This document shows, one piece after another, positions 12,733 to 23,686 of a DNA stretch of 64,000 bases (position 1 is its first letter; each line of letters starts with the position of its first letter). The DNA is taken from assembly GCA_002794735.1 (NCBI GenBank), contig NBAZ01000003.1, positions 2,480,001-2,544,000 of the forward strand, read 5' to 3'. A program made the translations under genes and the position numbers. The notes under the pieces are model-generated. The model ran no database searches, was not told the origin of the DNA, and was given only the letters and a program-made list of their open reading frames with translations. The stretch is from Pyrrhoderma lamaoense (lineage: Eukaryota; Basidiomycota; Agaricomycetes; Hymenochaetales; Hymenochaetaceae).

Positions 12733-12984
12733 GGGGTGTGATGAGATGCGAGAATAGAGGTCTGGAACACGAAAAAGGAGGTGATCATGATTAACTAATA
12801 AAGGTTGAGATGATCACTTGTTCGGGATCACCAGGATCACCGCGGGTGCTTTCTATAGCTAGCTGGGTTTCGTCTCATGAGGGTTGGAGGGGGTGAACGA
12901 GCTGCGTAACAACGACATCTTGAACCACTTTACGGATAACGACGCGTTATCTCCTCTCTATAAAACTCTTTTAGCATTGATTAA

Positions 12985-15900
12985 ATGCCTAATGTACAAC
13001 ATTCAAATAATCCGCACTCTAGTTCAGAGGCAGCATCTCATGACAGATCAAAGGCAGTCAATGAAAGCACTAATACTAGTCGCGACGCGTCAAGTGGACA
13101 GATTCCACAATTGAGCATTAATGGTGGACTACTTTCAAGTCAACATTCAGTCTCTCGGCAGCCAAAGTCCCCTGTAACTGAGATAGATAGTGCGTGGGGT
13201 GCAAACTTCTGGGTGACTCTCATAGAACCTCAAGTATGTCTTTTCATCTTTCAACATCGTACTTATAAGCTTGAAAAGGTCTTATTGTGAATTATTTTCC
13301 TAGTCCCAAACGCCTTTTTATGCTTGTCCAGCAACGGGTCAAGTGAGCTGGGATCCCCCAGTAGGCAATTTCGTGTAAGCTTTTTGACATTAAAGGTTTA
13401 ATGAGATTGATTGTGGCTTGATATATAATACTATCTTATAGTCTTCCTCCAAGTGCCGAAGGCGAATGGTGGGAGCTAATTGACGAAAGTAGAGGCTTAC
13501 CTTATTATTATCATACGAAGACAAATGAAACAGTTTGGGAACGCCCGACAGGATTCGTCATTCCTTTAGCGATTCTACAAAACACAGCATTATGTCGGCG
13601 TTTGAGTGTACGTTATTCTCAGATCCTGGACCCAGAGACTGTCAAGAGTCATATTGATCAACAAATTACGAGTTCTGGAGATCGTCAATCCGTTCGTCGG
13701 TCTATCTCAGACCAATCCGTGACAGATAGAGCTAACCGTCGACGGTCAGCGTCAGCGACAAGAGGTTCCCCTGGATCATCCCCGACGACTGCTAATAAGT
13801 CCTCACCTCAAACACCGAGGAGAAGTACATCAAATGATCAATACAGACAAAACAACTACGGTTTCAATCACACTTATCTCCCGCCAATTCCTGCTTCACC
13901 TTATCAGACAGAGGAATCTACCCCGCCGTCTCCGAAAAGCAGAACTTCCGCTCGTATCAAAGAAATCCGTGAAGAAGATTCAGAGAAAGGGAAGGAAAGC
14001 CAGTTCCAATCACAACGTGAGAACGAAAAGGACAGGGCCAAGATTCAATCTGAGTCACCAGTTACTCCAGATCGCCCGTCAGCTAACGGTCCTCGTAGCA
14101 TACCTATCGCGGCGTCTCCCCATTTCAAAACACCCCCTCAAAGCCTGACAGCTGCTGCAGAGCTGTTTGCGTATGAGACTACTCCTCCGCGAAAGGACAA
14201 GGATTCAAGTCCGACTCCTCAAACACCTGTTACGCCAATTTCAGATTTGCATGGTGATAGTAATATGAGTTTTTTCCCACAAGCCATGTCCTCTCCTATT
14301 CGTTCAGCTCCCCAGACTCTCAAAGTTGACGTTAATATGAATGGAGGTTCTCGGAAATCCATTTCCCTATTACCTACCCCAACTAGCCCCATAAGTCCTG
14401 GGAGTTCTGTCAGTCAAGATGATCCCTCCTTTCTATCGTTGTCAAAAGGGAAGGGCATTGAAAAACTATACGGAAATCTGGGCCTCCCTCCTGCTCTTCG
14501 AAATATCGGATCATCGCCTGCCGAAAATAAACACAAGACAATTCCTCCTCCTCCTTTGCCAGCCCCCAGAAAGAGTTTTAGTGCTAACCGTCAGCCTACT
14601 ATTCGGACAGAAGATATTAGCACGCCAAAACTTGACAATCGTGAGTGATATATGTTGGTTTATAGTCTCATACAGGACTCAGTTTGTTTGTCTTAATACA
14701 GAAGCGACTATGGATATGAGTCCGGTCAAGGCTCGCTCAGAAGGCAAACCTATACTTGTGGATGTGAAGAATTCTTTGGATGATACTGAGCCTCGAAATA
14801 GCACCGGGTGAGCCTATATGTACTTTTTGCACTGAATATCTATTAAAATTTGATGACTGTTAGTGGACGACCTATAATTCCTGAAGAGCTCGCGTCGGAA
14901 ATCCAGCAATTTACACAGACTGAATTTGCTCGACAATATTTTTCTACCCATAAAACAGGCTTCATCTTCAAGAAGAAAGTACCTGTTGAGAAAATGATGT
15001 CTTGGCAAAAAGTATGACTATCTATATTCAACTATGAGAACTCTTCTAACAGTTGCAAATCACATATAGAATCCTCTCTCTTCTCCTCTTCTCACTCTGA
15101 ATAGAAATTTACATAAGGAAGCGGTCAAAACGTTTAAAGTTATCCAACGGGTTATGGGTGATCGTGAAAGGGATAGACCTGTTGTCCGTTCTCAGACATC
15201 AGACTCTCATTTAAGTACTGCAACGCAATCTGTGACATCACTTAACGGATCCCAAACATCATTACCGAGTATGATGTCGGGAATTCTCGAAGAACAGAGG
15301 TGGCTACTAACAGTGGGCCTTATGCATGGAGAATTGAGAGATGAAATCTACTGTCAAGTTGTTAAACAGCTCAGCAATAACCCGGGCCGGTGCGTTACAA
15401 CTGCCACTGTGGTAGTATAAGAAATCCGAAGACTGAATGTTATGGTTCACAGAGAAAGTATCTTCAGGGGTTGGCAGTTACTTTGTGTGCTCGTAGTAAC
15501 ATTTCCACCGTCAAAGAATTTCGAGCCAACCCTACGATCATTTATTCAGCAAAATAAGGGCCAGACTGAGGGTCGTGTCGATATCATGGCCAAATACTGT
15601 TATCAGCGATTATCAATTATTGCCAAGAAAGGGCCACGAGGGAAAGCCCCTACAGTCGCCGAGATTGAGACAGCATCTGTACGCCTTGTTTTTCTCTTTA
15701 TATATTTCTCATGCTTAAGTCCTTGTAGGATGCTGCCTTCAATCCGTCTACCTTTGGAGAGTCACTTGATGCTATTTTGCGACTTCAGGAACGTACATAT
15801 CCCCACCTACAAATACCAATTATACTACCTTTTCTTGCAGATGGTATTTTGGCGTTGGGTGGGACAAAGTCTGAAGGGATCTTCCGTATTCCTGGTGATG

Positions 15901-16489
15901 GAGATTCGGTTTCAGAGCTCAAAATCAAAATTGAGCGTGGGTACTATAATCTAGAAGGTATAGAAGATCCACACGTTCCCGCGTCACTTTTGAAACTCTG
16001 GCTTCGCGAGCTTCTTGATCCCCTTGTACCAAATGAATTGTATAACGATTGTGTTGCTTGTGCAAAAGACCCAGATGCATGTGTACAAATGGTGTCGAGA
16101 TTGCCAACTTATAATCGAAGAGTTGTCTTATTCGTCATCAGCTTTTTGCAATTATTCTTGGACGAGCGAGTTCAAGCCGCGACAAAGATGACAAGTGCAA
16201 ATCTGGCTCTTGTTATGGCCCCTAATCTTCTAAGGTGTGAAAGTGAATCAATGACTGTTGTATTTACAAATGCTCCGTACGTTTGTTTTTTGTCATCGTT
16301 TTTCTTTCTTTTTCTTTCTACTAATTCTGAAACATAACAATTTGTAGATACGAACAAATGTTTGTGCACAACTTGTTACTACACTTGAAATGTAATAAGA
16401 TCGACCCAGGTTATGTTCCTAAACATGGGCTCGGATCCGCTTCTCAGCCTGCTTCCGTGGGGAGAAAGACGAAGCGCTCAGGGAGATGA
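12985..16489 (+). CDS. WW-WW-MyTH4-RhoGAP protein (ARHGAP39/Vilse-like)
   Basis: A multi-exon GTPase-activating protein. Two N-terminal WW modules can be read: one around SQTPFYACPATGQVSWDPP and one around GEWWELIDESRGLPYYYHTK ending in ETVWERPTGF. A long Ser/Pro-rich linker follows (roughly 13650-14800). A MyTH4-type region comes next (ELASEIQQFTQTEFARQYF; then RWLLTVGLMHGELRDEIYCQ). The RhoGAP domain runs from about 15770 and carries the arginine finger in EGIFRIPGDGD, LLKLWLRELLDPLVP, and MTSANLALVMAPNLLR. The stop is at 16487-16489, after a short basic tail. This domain order matches animal ARHGAP39/Vilse and related fungal proteins. It should stimulate GTP hydrolysis on Rho/Rac/Cdc42, with WW domains binding proline-rich partners. 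One intron join around 15400-15470 is approximate. Confidence 0.85.
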
Positions 16490-18453
16490 ACACCGGTCTA
16501 AGCAATACTTTTCCTTACCAACTTATAAAGCTTACTTAAATTTACCCTATATCCTCAATTTCTTTGTCACCCTCGTTCTCTACATCTTATCAGAGTATTT
16601 CTCATGTTTTTGGAATCAAGCTATTTTCCCTCTTTGAAAGACTCATAGTCGCTGAAGCTTCTCTTTCTACACTGATGATTTTTAGGACTCTCACATACCT
16701 TTTCAGTACGATTCTCTACGCTTTCAATGTTATTCATCAGCGAGTTCTTTCAGATTTTATATCCTTAATCAATTTATATCCCTTAGTTACTATACCTTCA
16801 TCAAAATTGTATTGACATTGCCCTATTTACTCTTTATACGACATTCTTAATACTTAATTAGATAACTTATTCTTTACTAGTAGTGTACTTTGTGTGCTGT
16901 CTTTACTATACTCTGAGAAATCACCAAGAGTATAGTAATTTGAATGCTATTACTTTTTTATGTACATGTACGTAAAACATACAAAATGGTGACAAACTTC
17001 CTTAATTGACCTCAATAGAGTATCAAACGTATCAATTTTTTTGTCGTGTATTTCAGTAGGTAAGTCACTTACTTTTCACGAATTATACCTATGCTAGCTT
17101 GAAATGATTGACTTTGGAGGCTTCCTCTGAAGCTATAAAACCTAACAATCACTATTTCCTGAATGCCTTCTTCAGTATCCTTTTCATCAGTCTCAATATC
17201 GGCCTTTGCAAAGCAGTTTCTTCATCAACACTTGTCAATTCGTTCTCGAAGTCGAGAACGGGATGTTCTCACCTCAGAAAGTCATTGTTCTGAGACACTT
17301 TGAACGGTGCAGATATAAGGCTAAGGATACTTGGACAATGTATACGTAAGTAAATGCATACTAAAATTTTCGAAAACATACATATAATTTCTGTATCCTT
17401 TGTAGTTACCAGATTGAGATGCTTTTACACCCAAAGCATGTAACTTTGGAGCAATACAATCTTAGGCGTTAGTATAAGGTATCGGTTTGAAGATCTCGAG
17501 CCCAATCCATTCAAAGCCAAAGCATGTGTGCATAGATCAGTTTCTAAATCCGAAGGCAGGGATGTGCCATGCTTGACTGATGTTTGTTTCTTTTAAAATG
17601 ACTTTTTGTATACACTTTGTATCCTTCTTCGGAAACTCAAACCGAATTATCTAATTAAACAAGTAGTAAACAAATTATACGTAAATGTAATACTATATAA
17701 GGACTCTGCTACCCGGAAACCGTCTCTATAGCCGAAATGAAAACTCCGTTGAAGTGAGTCCGGAACCAAATTAGGTTTGGTAATTTCATTTGATGACGGC
17801 ATGCGCTTCATTGTTGTGTTTGTCATGTTTCAAACACAACTCTCTTTATCACCCACATACAATATCCATGGATCTTTCTAGTTAGACATCTCGTTCGACG
17901 AAGCATGTTCTTGGCGTGGCTAAGACATGTCCTTTGTTAAATAGATGTTGGGCAAAATATCGGTTTCTAACAATTTTAATACCACTATCCCTATTAGTAC
18001 TAATATCATGTCAACTTCTATGAGTGGTCGAATCTCCTATGTCGCATCTTTGCAATTCAGTTACACGTACTCACGTATCTTCGGCCGCGAGGCGCAGAAG
18101 TTAAGAGGCCTTTGACGCCGGACTCACTGCCAGTACCAAGTATTACCACAGCAGAATGACGCAGTGAGAGTGACACATTGTAGCTTTTCTGTCCTCGAAA
18201 TTATCTTCTTAAATCCAAAAGAAAGCCTATACTTATAACCTTTTTATAAAAAATCGAAAAAAACGATAAAGTTTCGTAAGTAAGAGACTTTGTTCAATAC
18301 TTTGGTGAATTGTTAACTATTGTTATGTTCTACCTTTGGTACACAGTATCAGACACAACTATTGTTAGGGATAACTTTACTGGTTGTTACTTATCATATC
18401 ATAGCCTTTGTCTTAAGCGACAATTGACAAGAACCACAGTAGTTACACACTAA
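16490..18453. other. long AT-rich intergenic stretch
   Basis: Nearly 2 kb without a supported gene, between the RhoGAP gene and the promoter of copy C. Open frames here are short and have no recognisable content. It contains one short perfect inverted repeat (17241-17260). Confidence 0.5.
17241..17260. repeat. perfect short inverted repeat
   Basis: Arms CGTTCTCGA and TCGAGAACG are separated by two bases (AG). It could be a dimeric protein-binding site or a small hairpin; no neighbouring T-run suggests a terminator. Confidence 0.5.
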
Positions 18454-18480
18454 CACGTGGGGTGGCCATCCAACTATAAA
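18454..18480 (+). promoter_or_regulatory. CACGTG + TATA promoter of copy C
   Basis: CACGTG (18454-18459) is followed after 15 bases by TATAAA (18475-18480), about 95 bp upstream of the ATG at 18571. A CT-rich tract lies just before the start codon. The layout is the same as for copies A and B. Confidence 0.65.
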
Positions 18481-18570
18481 GCCCCGTCAGCTCCAATTTG
18501 AGCTTTCTTCATACCCTTATCTCAGTTTTTTCTTATTATTTCGATATTCTCTCTCTCTCTGTAGACTCAA

Positions 18571-20983
18571 ATGGTCAAGCATAAATCCGACCGGAGCCCA
18601 GAGGCCCAACAAATTCGTTCGCTTTTCACTCCAAGTGTGGACTTGGCTTGTGCTCCTATGGGTACTGTGGTGTTGAACAAAGGCGAACGTCCGGAGAAAG
18701 GAACGCAAGGAGACAACCAACCCCACATTGCCAGTGCCCTTGGAGAACTCAAAATAAATGATGAAAATAGCGAATCTTCTTATATTCCAGAGCCTAATTA
18801 TGGGCCTACTTTTAGTAATCTCGTTAACAAAACGCTAGAAGATCGTCGACCAGTTACCACTGAAGTTGCTGCACCTCTAGCTCCTGTTACGGGATTGGAG
18901 CCTGTAGAGAAAGCTGTGAACGGCATTGTTGAACTGTGTCCCAAAATAGATAAAAACAAGTGCGTTTTTTGACTTTTTATATTCCAAATGTTTTTGATTT
19001 CATACACCCTACGTATAGAGCAGCTGCAGTTTTTTTAAGCGATCACTGTGAGGCTTTTTTTACTGGTATCTGTTTTAATGAATCAGAAGAAACGTCACAA
19101 GTCATGGAATCTTTGGTGAACGAAGCTCAAGGGTACCGTGGATTTGTTTTTATTGTATCATTTTGGACAACTGAAAATCTTACTTTGCAATAATATTAGT
19201 CTTATGGATGAAGTTCTGTACCGGGTACAGGAATGGAGTGCCTTGAGTTTTCTTGAAGGATTCATAATGCAGGAAAGGGTTGCAAATGTCATTCAAGCTT
19301 ATCATGAGAAGATTGAGAACCTCAAAGAAAAATACAAAGTTAGTCCAGGTCCCAGCAGTTATAGACATTACTGACATCATCCATGCTCAACCCCCAGTTG
19401 AAGATGCATAAGCGGTTACCGATTGGCAACGATCCCATGAAAATAGATGCAAGGAGGATCACGACGAATTACTAGGTGCTTTGGTGAATAATGAAACAAG
19501 AAACGAGATACGGACCAATTATCAGCTTCAACATATGGATAAGATGAAGAAGGAGCTATTAGAAGAGTTTGCCGCCGTTGTACAAAAGGTATTTTCGGAT
19601 TCATTACCAATGCTACAAAAATATGGAACTCACATTTTGCTACAGAGTCTTCTGGAAGTGAACAGCACAGATTCCGGTGGTAATCGTACTATAGCATTGG
19701 AAAATACGATTAAAACTGTGTATACGGTGTCCGATGTACCTCCTCCTGGCATTGAAATCACGGAAGGGCTTATAACCTATGAGTCAATCGGGCGTCCAAT
19801 AGATAATAGCCAATATTGTGACATTTATAGACACAAATGCTTCGGAAAAGATTGTCGGATCCAGATAGTCAGAAGGGCTGAAATTGGACCAAAGACACGA
19901 ATAGTAAGTATACTTGATTCGTTCGGAATATCTAATATAACTCAAACGTATCAAATGACAGAGGTTTAACAGACAATTGAAAGCATGGAAATCAATTTTA
20001 GAGAAGAGTAAACAAGGAGATAAGCTATACGTTTTGCCCCTTGTATATGCTATTTGCAGAGAGAATGGACCGGAACCAATGCTGTGAGTTCATTCACATA
20101 TTTATCACACATCCCATACTTAATATACTTGTCAGAGGATTCGTTACAGAGTGGATGGAAAATGGGAATGCACTCGAATATGTGAAGAAGTATGGAGATG
20201 AGGTGGATAGGAGAGATCTTGTAAGCTCATTCTCACTCCAGAAACGATAATTATCAACGCAGCGTGAATTGGTAGATTAAAAAGATAGCACTAGGGATAA
20301 AGACCCTACATAGTCTAGATCCTCCTATTGCACATGGTTATATACAAGCCGTAAGTTATACTCCTGACTAGATCTCGTATCATTTTACTCATACACTCCC
20401 CCCTTTATTCAGAGTAACATATATATAGACAACACATTCGATCCACTGCTAGCAGACTTTGGGTTAACTCGGGTTTGTCCATCTTATACTCTAGCTGTGT
20501 ACTTCACTCATACCTCGTGCTTAGATTATCGAGGGCGAGGATGGAGTTCCTGTATCAACGTCATTCCATTATAACCGGTATTCATTTTGTTATCTAGCAC
20601 CCGAAGTTAATGGAGTCTTCCCAGAAGGATCTGTCAAGTCTGAAGATGGATGTAAACCCATCTTGATGACTAATTCTGATATCTATGGATTTGGTATTAC
20701 AGTTCTTGAGGTACTATCATTTACTGCTCATAACCTACTCGCTCACTGACGAGTTCATATTATAGATAATGACGGAAGAGATGCCGTTCGCAAGACGGGG
20801 AACTTTCAGGGAGATTATGCACCACTACTCAAATGGAGGGAAGCCAGATAAGCCTACAGATGAGACTTGGGAAAAGGCGAAACGTCGGGGTATGGATGAT
20901 GAATTGTGGTCGCTTTTAATGAGGTGTTGGTCGGTAAATATCAACGATCGCCAACTATAGATGAAGTGCTGGCAGAACTATAA
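18571..20983 (+). CDS. MLKL-like helical-domain pseudokinase, copy C
   Basis: The third paralogue, on the opposite strand to A and B. The first exon (MVKHKSDRSPEAQ onward) is disordered and ends with the start of the helical domain (VTGLEPVEKAVNGIVELC). The next exons give VFLSDHCEAFFTGICF and FLEGFIMQERVANVIQAYHE. The brace and kinase N-lobe are nearly identical to copy B, with VAIK Lys changed to Gln. From the exon at about 20135 the sequence becomes copy A-like (WMENGNALEYVKKYGDE). The catalytic loop reads HGYIQA, so Asp is Tyr and the loop Lys is Gln; DFGLTR is retained, and LAPEVNGVF stands for APE. The C-lobe from about 20560 is unlike either sister. One base is missing near 20950, which cuts the last dozen residues unless corrected; the natural stop would be at 20981-20983. 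Confidence 0.65.
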
Positions 20984-21746
20984 GCAATAGAAACCGTTGT
21001 TAGACGAATCTCCTTTTTTCAAATTTTATACGACACATACTAGTAGCTGATATATGTCTATCACATCTACCAATTAATCTTATCATGAACTGAACATATC
21101 TAAATGCATTATTAGTGATAGTTTACTGAACGTAAATTACAGACATATTATCTACAAGAGGAGTATTGACCGATACTAGCGTGGAACTTGGCTGATAAAT
21201 GTCATTTCCACACGTCCTATGAAGTCGAATTTATCATGCGTGTAGTGCTTTTTGGGGATTGACTCAAGTAAATCTCGGATATATATAATATCGTCGTTGT
21301 TAGTATTTTAACGCACGCGACCTCAAAAATTCTTTGAAAGGCTAAACGGACGGCTACGTCATCCACAACGAATTTTTTACTACATTCCCAAACTACTAGA
21401 TTAAGACTTAATCAAAAAGGGCTAACTACTATTTGTACTATCAAATAATATACGATGTTTTGTTGTTTTGTCAGAATTCTGCTAGGTCTGTAGGTGTATC
21501 ATATATAAAATCAGTCTTGGATGAAGTAGAATATCTATTGTGGTTTCGTCACTTCGAACTTATTCCATTTTTTCACGCTCTTATTATTACGCCGTTACTG
21601 ACGTAAAGTGAAACTAGCAGTGATCCGCGGTTCGCTTGCACAAGTACTATTTTGTCCGATATGATTATGATAGTTTTATGTGTATGTGTATTAGATTCCA
21701 ACTTCTGTGTTGATTAACCGGTACCAAGCAACCTACGGGTATGGAC
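20984..21746. other. intergenic, no gene seen
   Basis: Lies downstream of copy C and downstream of the next minus-strand gene, so it is a shared 3' region. Nothing recognisable. Confidence 0.5.
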
Positions 21747-23155
21747 CTAGATATCCTCTTTCTTCCTACCGAATTTGAACTTTCCTAAGAGTTTCTTTCG
21801 TGCACTTTCCTGAGATTCAGCGTTTGTTTTCTCCGAAGACTTAGTTCTGTTTGAGAGTAAAGCCTTAAGAGCAATAGGCTTTTTCATCATATCAGTTTTA
21901 TCTAATTCCGTTTGCAGAGGCTCCGTCTCCTCGACAGCTTGATAGGGCAGATTTCTTGCTACTGTTCCGGATTTACCACTTACTCTATAATCTTTTGGTG
22001 ATTCTTGATTTCTTGAGCTGGAGCTTGCTTGCGTCGGTGTATCTTGTGGCTTATCCGGTTCTGGTTGGAAAATCGAGGCTTTATCCTTAAGCTCATTTGC
22101 TAAAGCATTAACATCATCATCATTAGTAGTAGTAGTAGAAAGTCCATCATCTCGATGAGTTGCTGCGGTTAGCGAAGAATCCTGAGGTTTTGTTGATGTC
22201 ATTCTTGCTCGTTGTCGCCTTAATGACGCTATATCTCGGTGATTAATGCGGCTAGGTAAAGATGCTTGCACTCTTGCTTTCGCAATAGGTCTGGTTGATA
22301 TTTTACGCACGTGACTAGGACTAACAATCATGGTGTTTTGTCTGGAAATAGTAGGTATAGTGCTTTGTTCACTATGACGTTCGGATAGTCGGGCGGACAT
22401 AATTGGTTGTTCGATAATATCGTTAGGTGGGACATTACCTCTAACACTAATGCTACTCGCTCTTGGTTCCGATGGTAGGGGGAAAAATTCATTTGAGGAT
22501 GGACGAGTAGTACCATACCTCTTGAATAAATCCTCATCTGTCATTCCGGTCGTTCTCTTGAGATTAGGTATAGAGTGTAGCTTTTGAAAACAATAAGGGT
22601 CATAGAACTCCGTGGTCTCTGCTCAGGGTTCTTAAGAATTCCTCTGACAGTTGGTGGTTTTTCGGTGGTAGTTTCCGTTCTCTTTCTTTCGCGTGATGCG
22701 GTCCTTGTACTCAGCAATAAACTTAGTGCGTCGATACTAGGAAACAGAAATAATTTTTCTACCTGTTATCTCTAGCAGACCCTGCTTCCAAATGAACTTG
22801 TTTATTTCTAACGTTTCGTACTGGGACCTCATGCTTGTCTTCCAAGGCGCCACCGACCCACTCTCTTCCTGGTCTTACTTCTCTCACTGCCTGCCGCTCC
22901 CGATCACGACTGGAGCCGACATTAGAGTCCTTGGCTCATGACGATACTAGTAGAGTCTGATCGAGGTATGTAAATTTGAGTTTCTCGTGGCGTCTGCTGA
23001 GGTGCATAATTTGGTCTTCGTCTTCTTTGAGGCATAGTACCTGTATTTCGAAATTCTGTCATTCGAACTCCTCCTCTACTTATGACTCTGGCTTCGATTT
23101 GTCCTGAGGACCTTACAGTCCCTCTTCTTGGGCCTCGATCTAAATTAGTAGCCAT
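21747..23155 (-). CDS. basic, low-complexity protein of unknown function
   Basis: The product starts at 23155 (MATNLDRGPRRGTVRSS), is strongly Arg/Ser/Pro/Thr-rich, and ends with a very basic tail (KKLLGKFKFGRKKED). It is probably intrinsically disordered; no domain is recognised. A middle exon (SSRDRERQAVREVRPGREW onward) and a small intron around 22710-22765 link the two large open parts. The frame changes without an obvious intron near 22605 and near 22925, in line with lost bases elsewhere in this window. Two separate genes cannot be excluded. The repeated RTT/TTT and RGN-type stretches and basic tail would suit a nucleic-acid or cytoskeleton-associated scaffold, but nothing shows this. 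Confidence 0.5.
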
Positions 23156-23686
23156 AATTTTATCTCTGAATTCAAATAAACCGTTCTCCTATGTACTAAT
23201 GACGAGAAGATTATGGGATTTATTGATCGTTGCAACCTAGCTTAACTAGAACAAGCACTTGACCCTCTAACAAATGGCGGGGTATGAAGTTACAGATACA
23301 GAAGCTAATTTATCTTCGATATATTCGAGATCAGTGCTCAGTTGCAATGTTTTCTCCTTATACCATGTGTAAATGCAAAGTAAACACTTTGAAAAACAAA
23401 ATTGTTCTGATCGTGCTTATATCTCTTTCGTAACATGTGAGTTTGTCCTCCGGATACTTCCTCTATTAAAGATAGCACAATCATATGAGAATATTACAGG
23501 AGTCGTATGCTGGGTGTTGTAATTTTATATATAATACAAATATAATATTATCACTGTGATATTTATCATATTACATGATGCTACTTTGATTACATAATAA
23601 AACCTTCACATGACGGATTTCTTCTATTCTAGTACATTTAATTATTGGAGTTGCAGGTACTAACGGCCAGTTCCAAAGTACTACTT
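23156..23686. other. divergent promoter region
   Basis: About 530 bp between two divergent genes; AT-rich with several TATA-like stretches near 23525-23550. No gene seen. Confidence 0.5.

Noticed and set aside
16564..16815. Hydrophobic plus-strand ORFs after the RhoGAP stop
   Set aside because: T-rich 3' sequence readily gives hydrophobic frames; the start is not convincing and no homology is seen.
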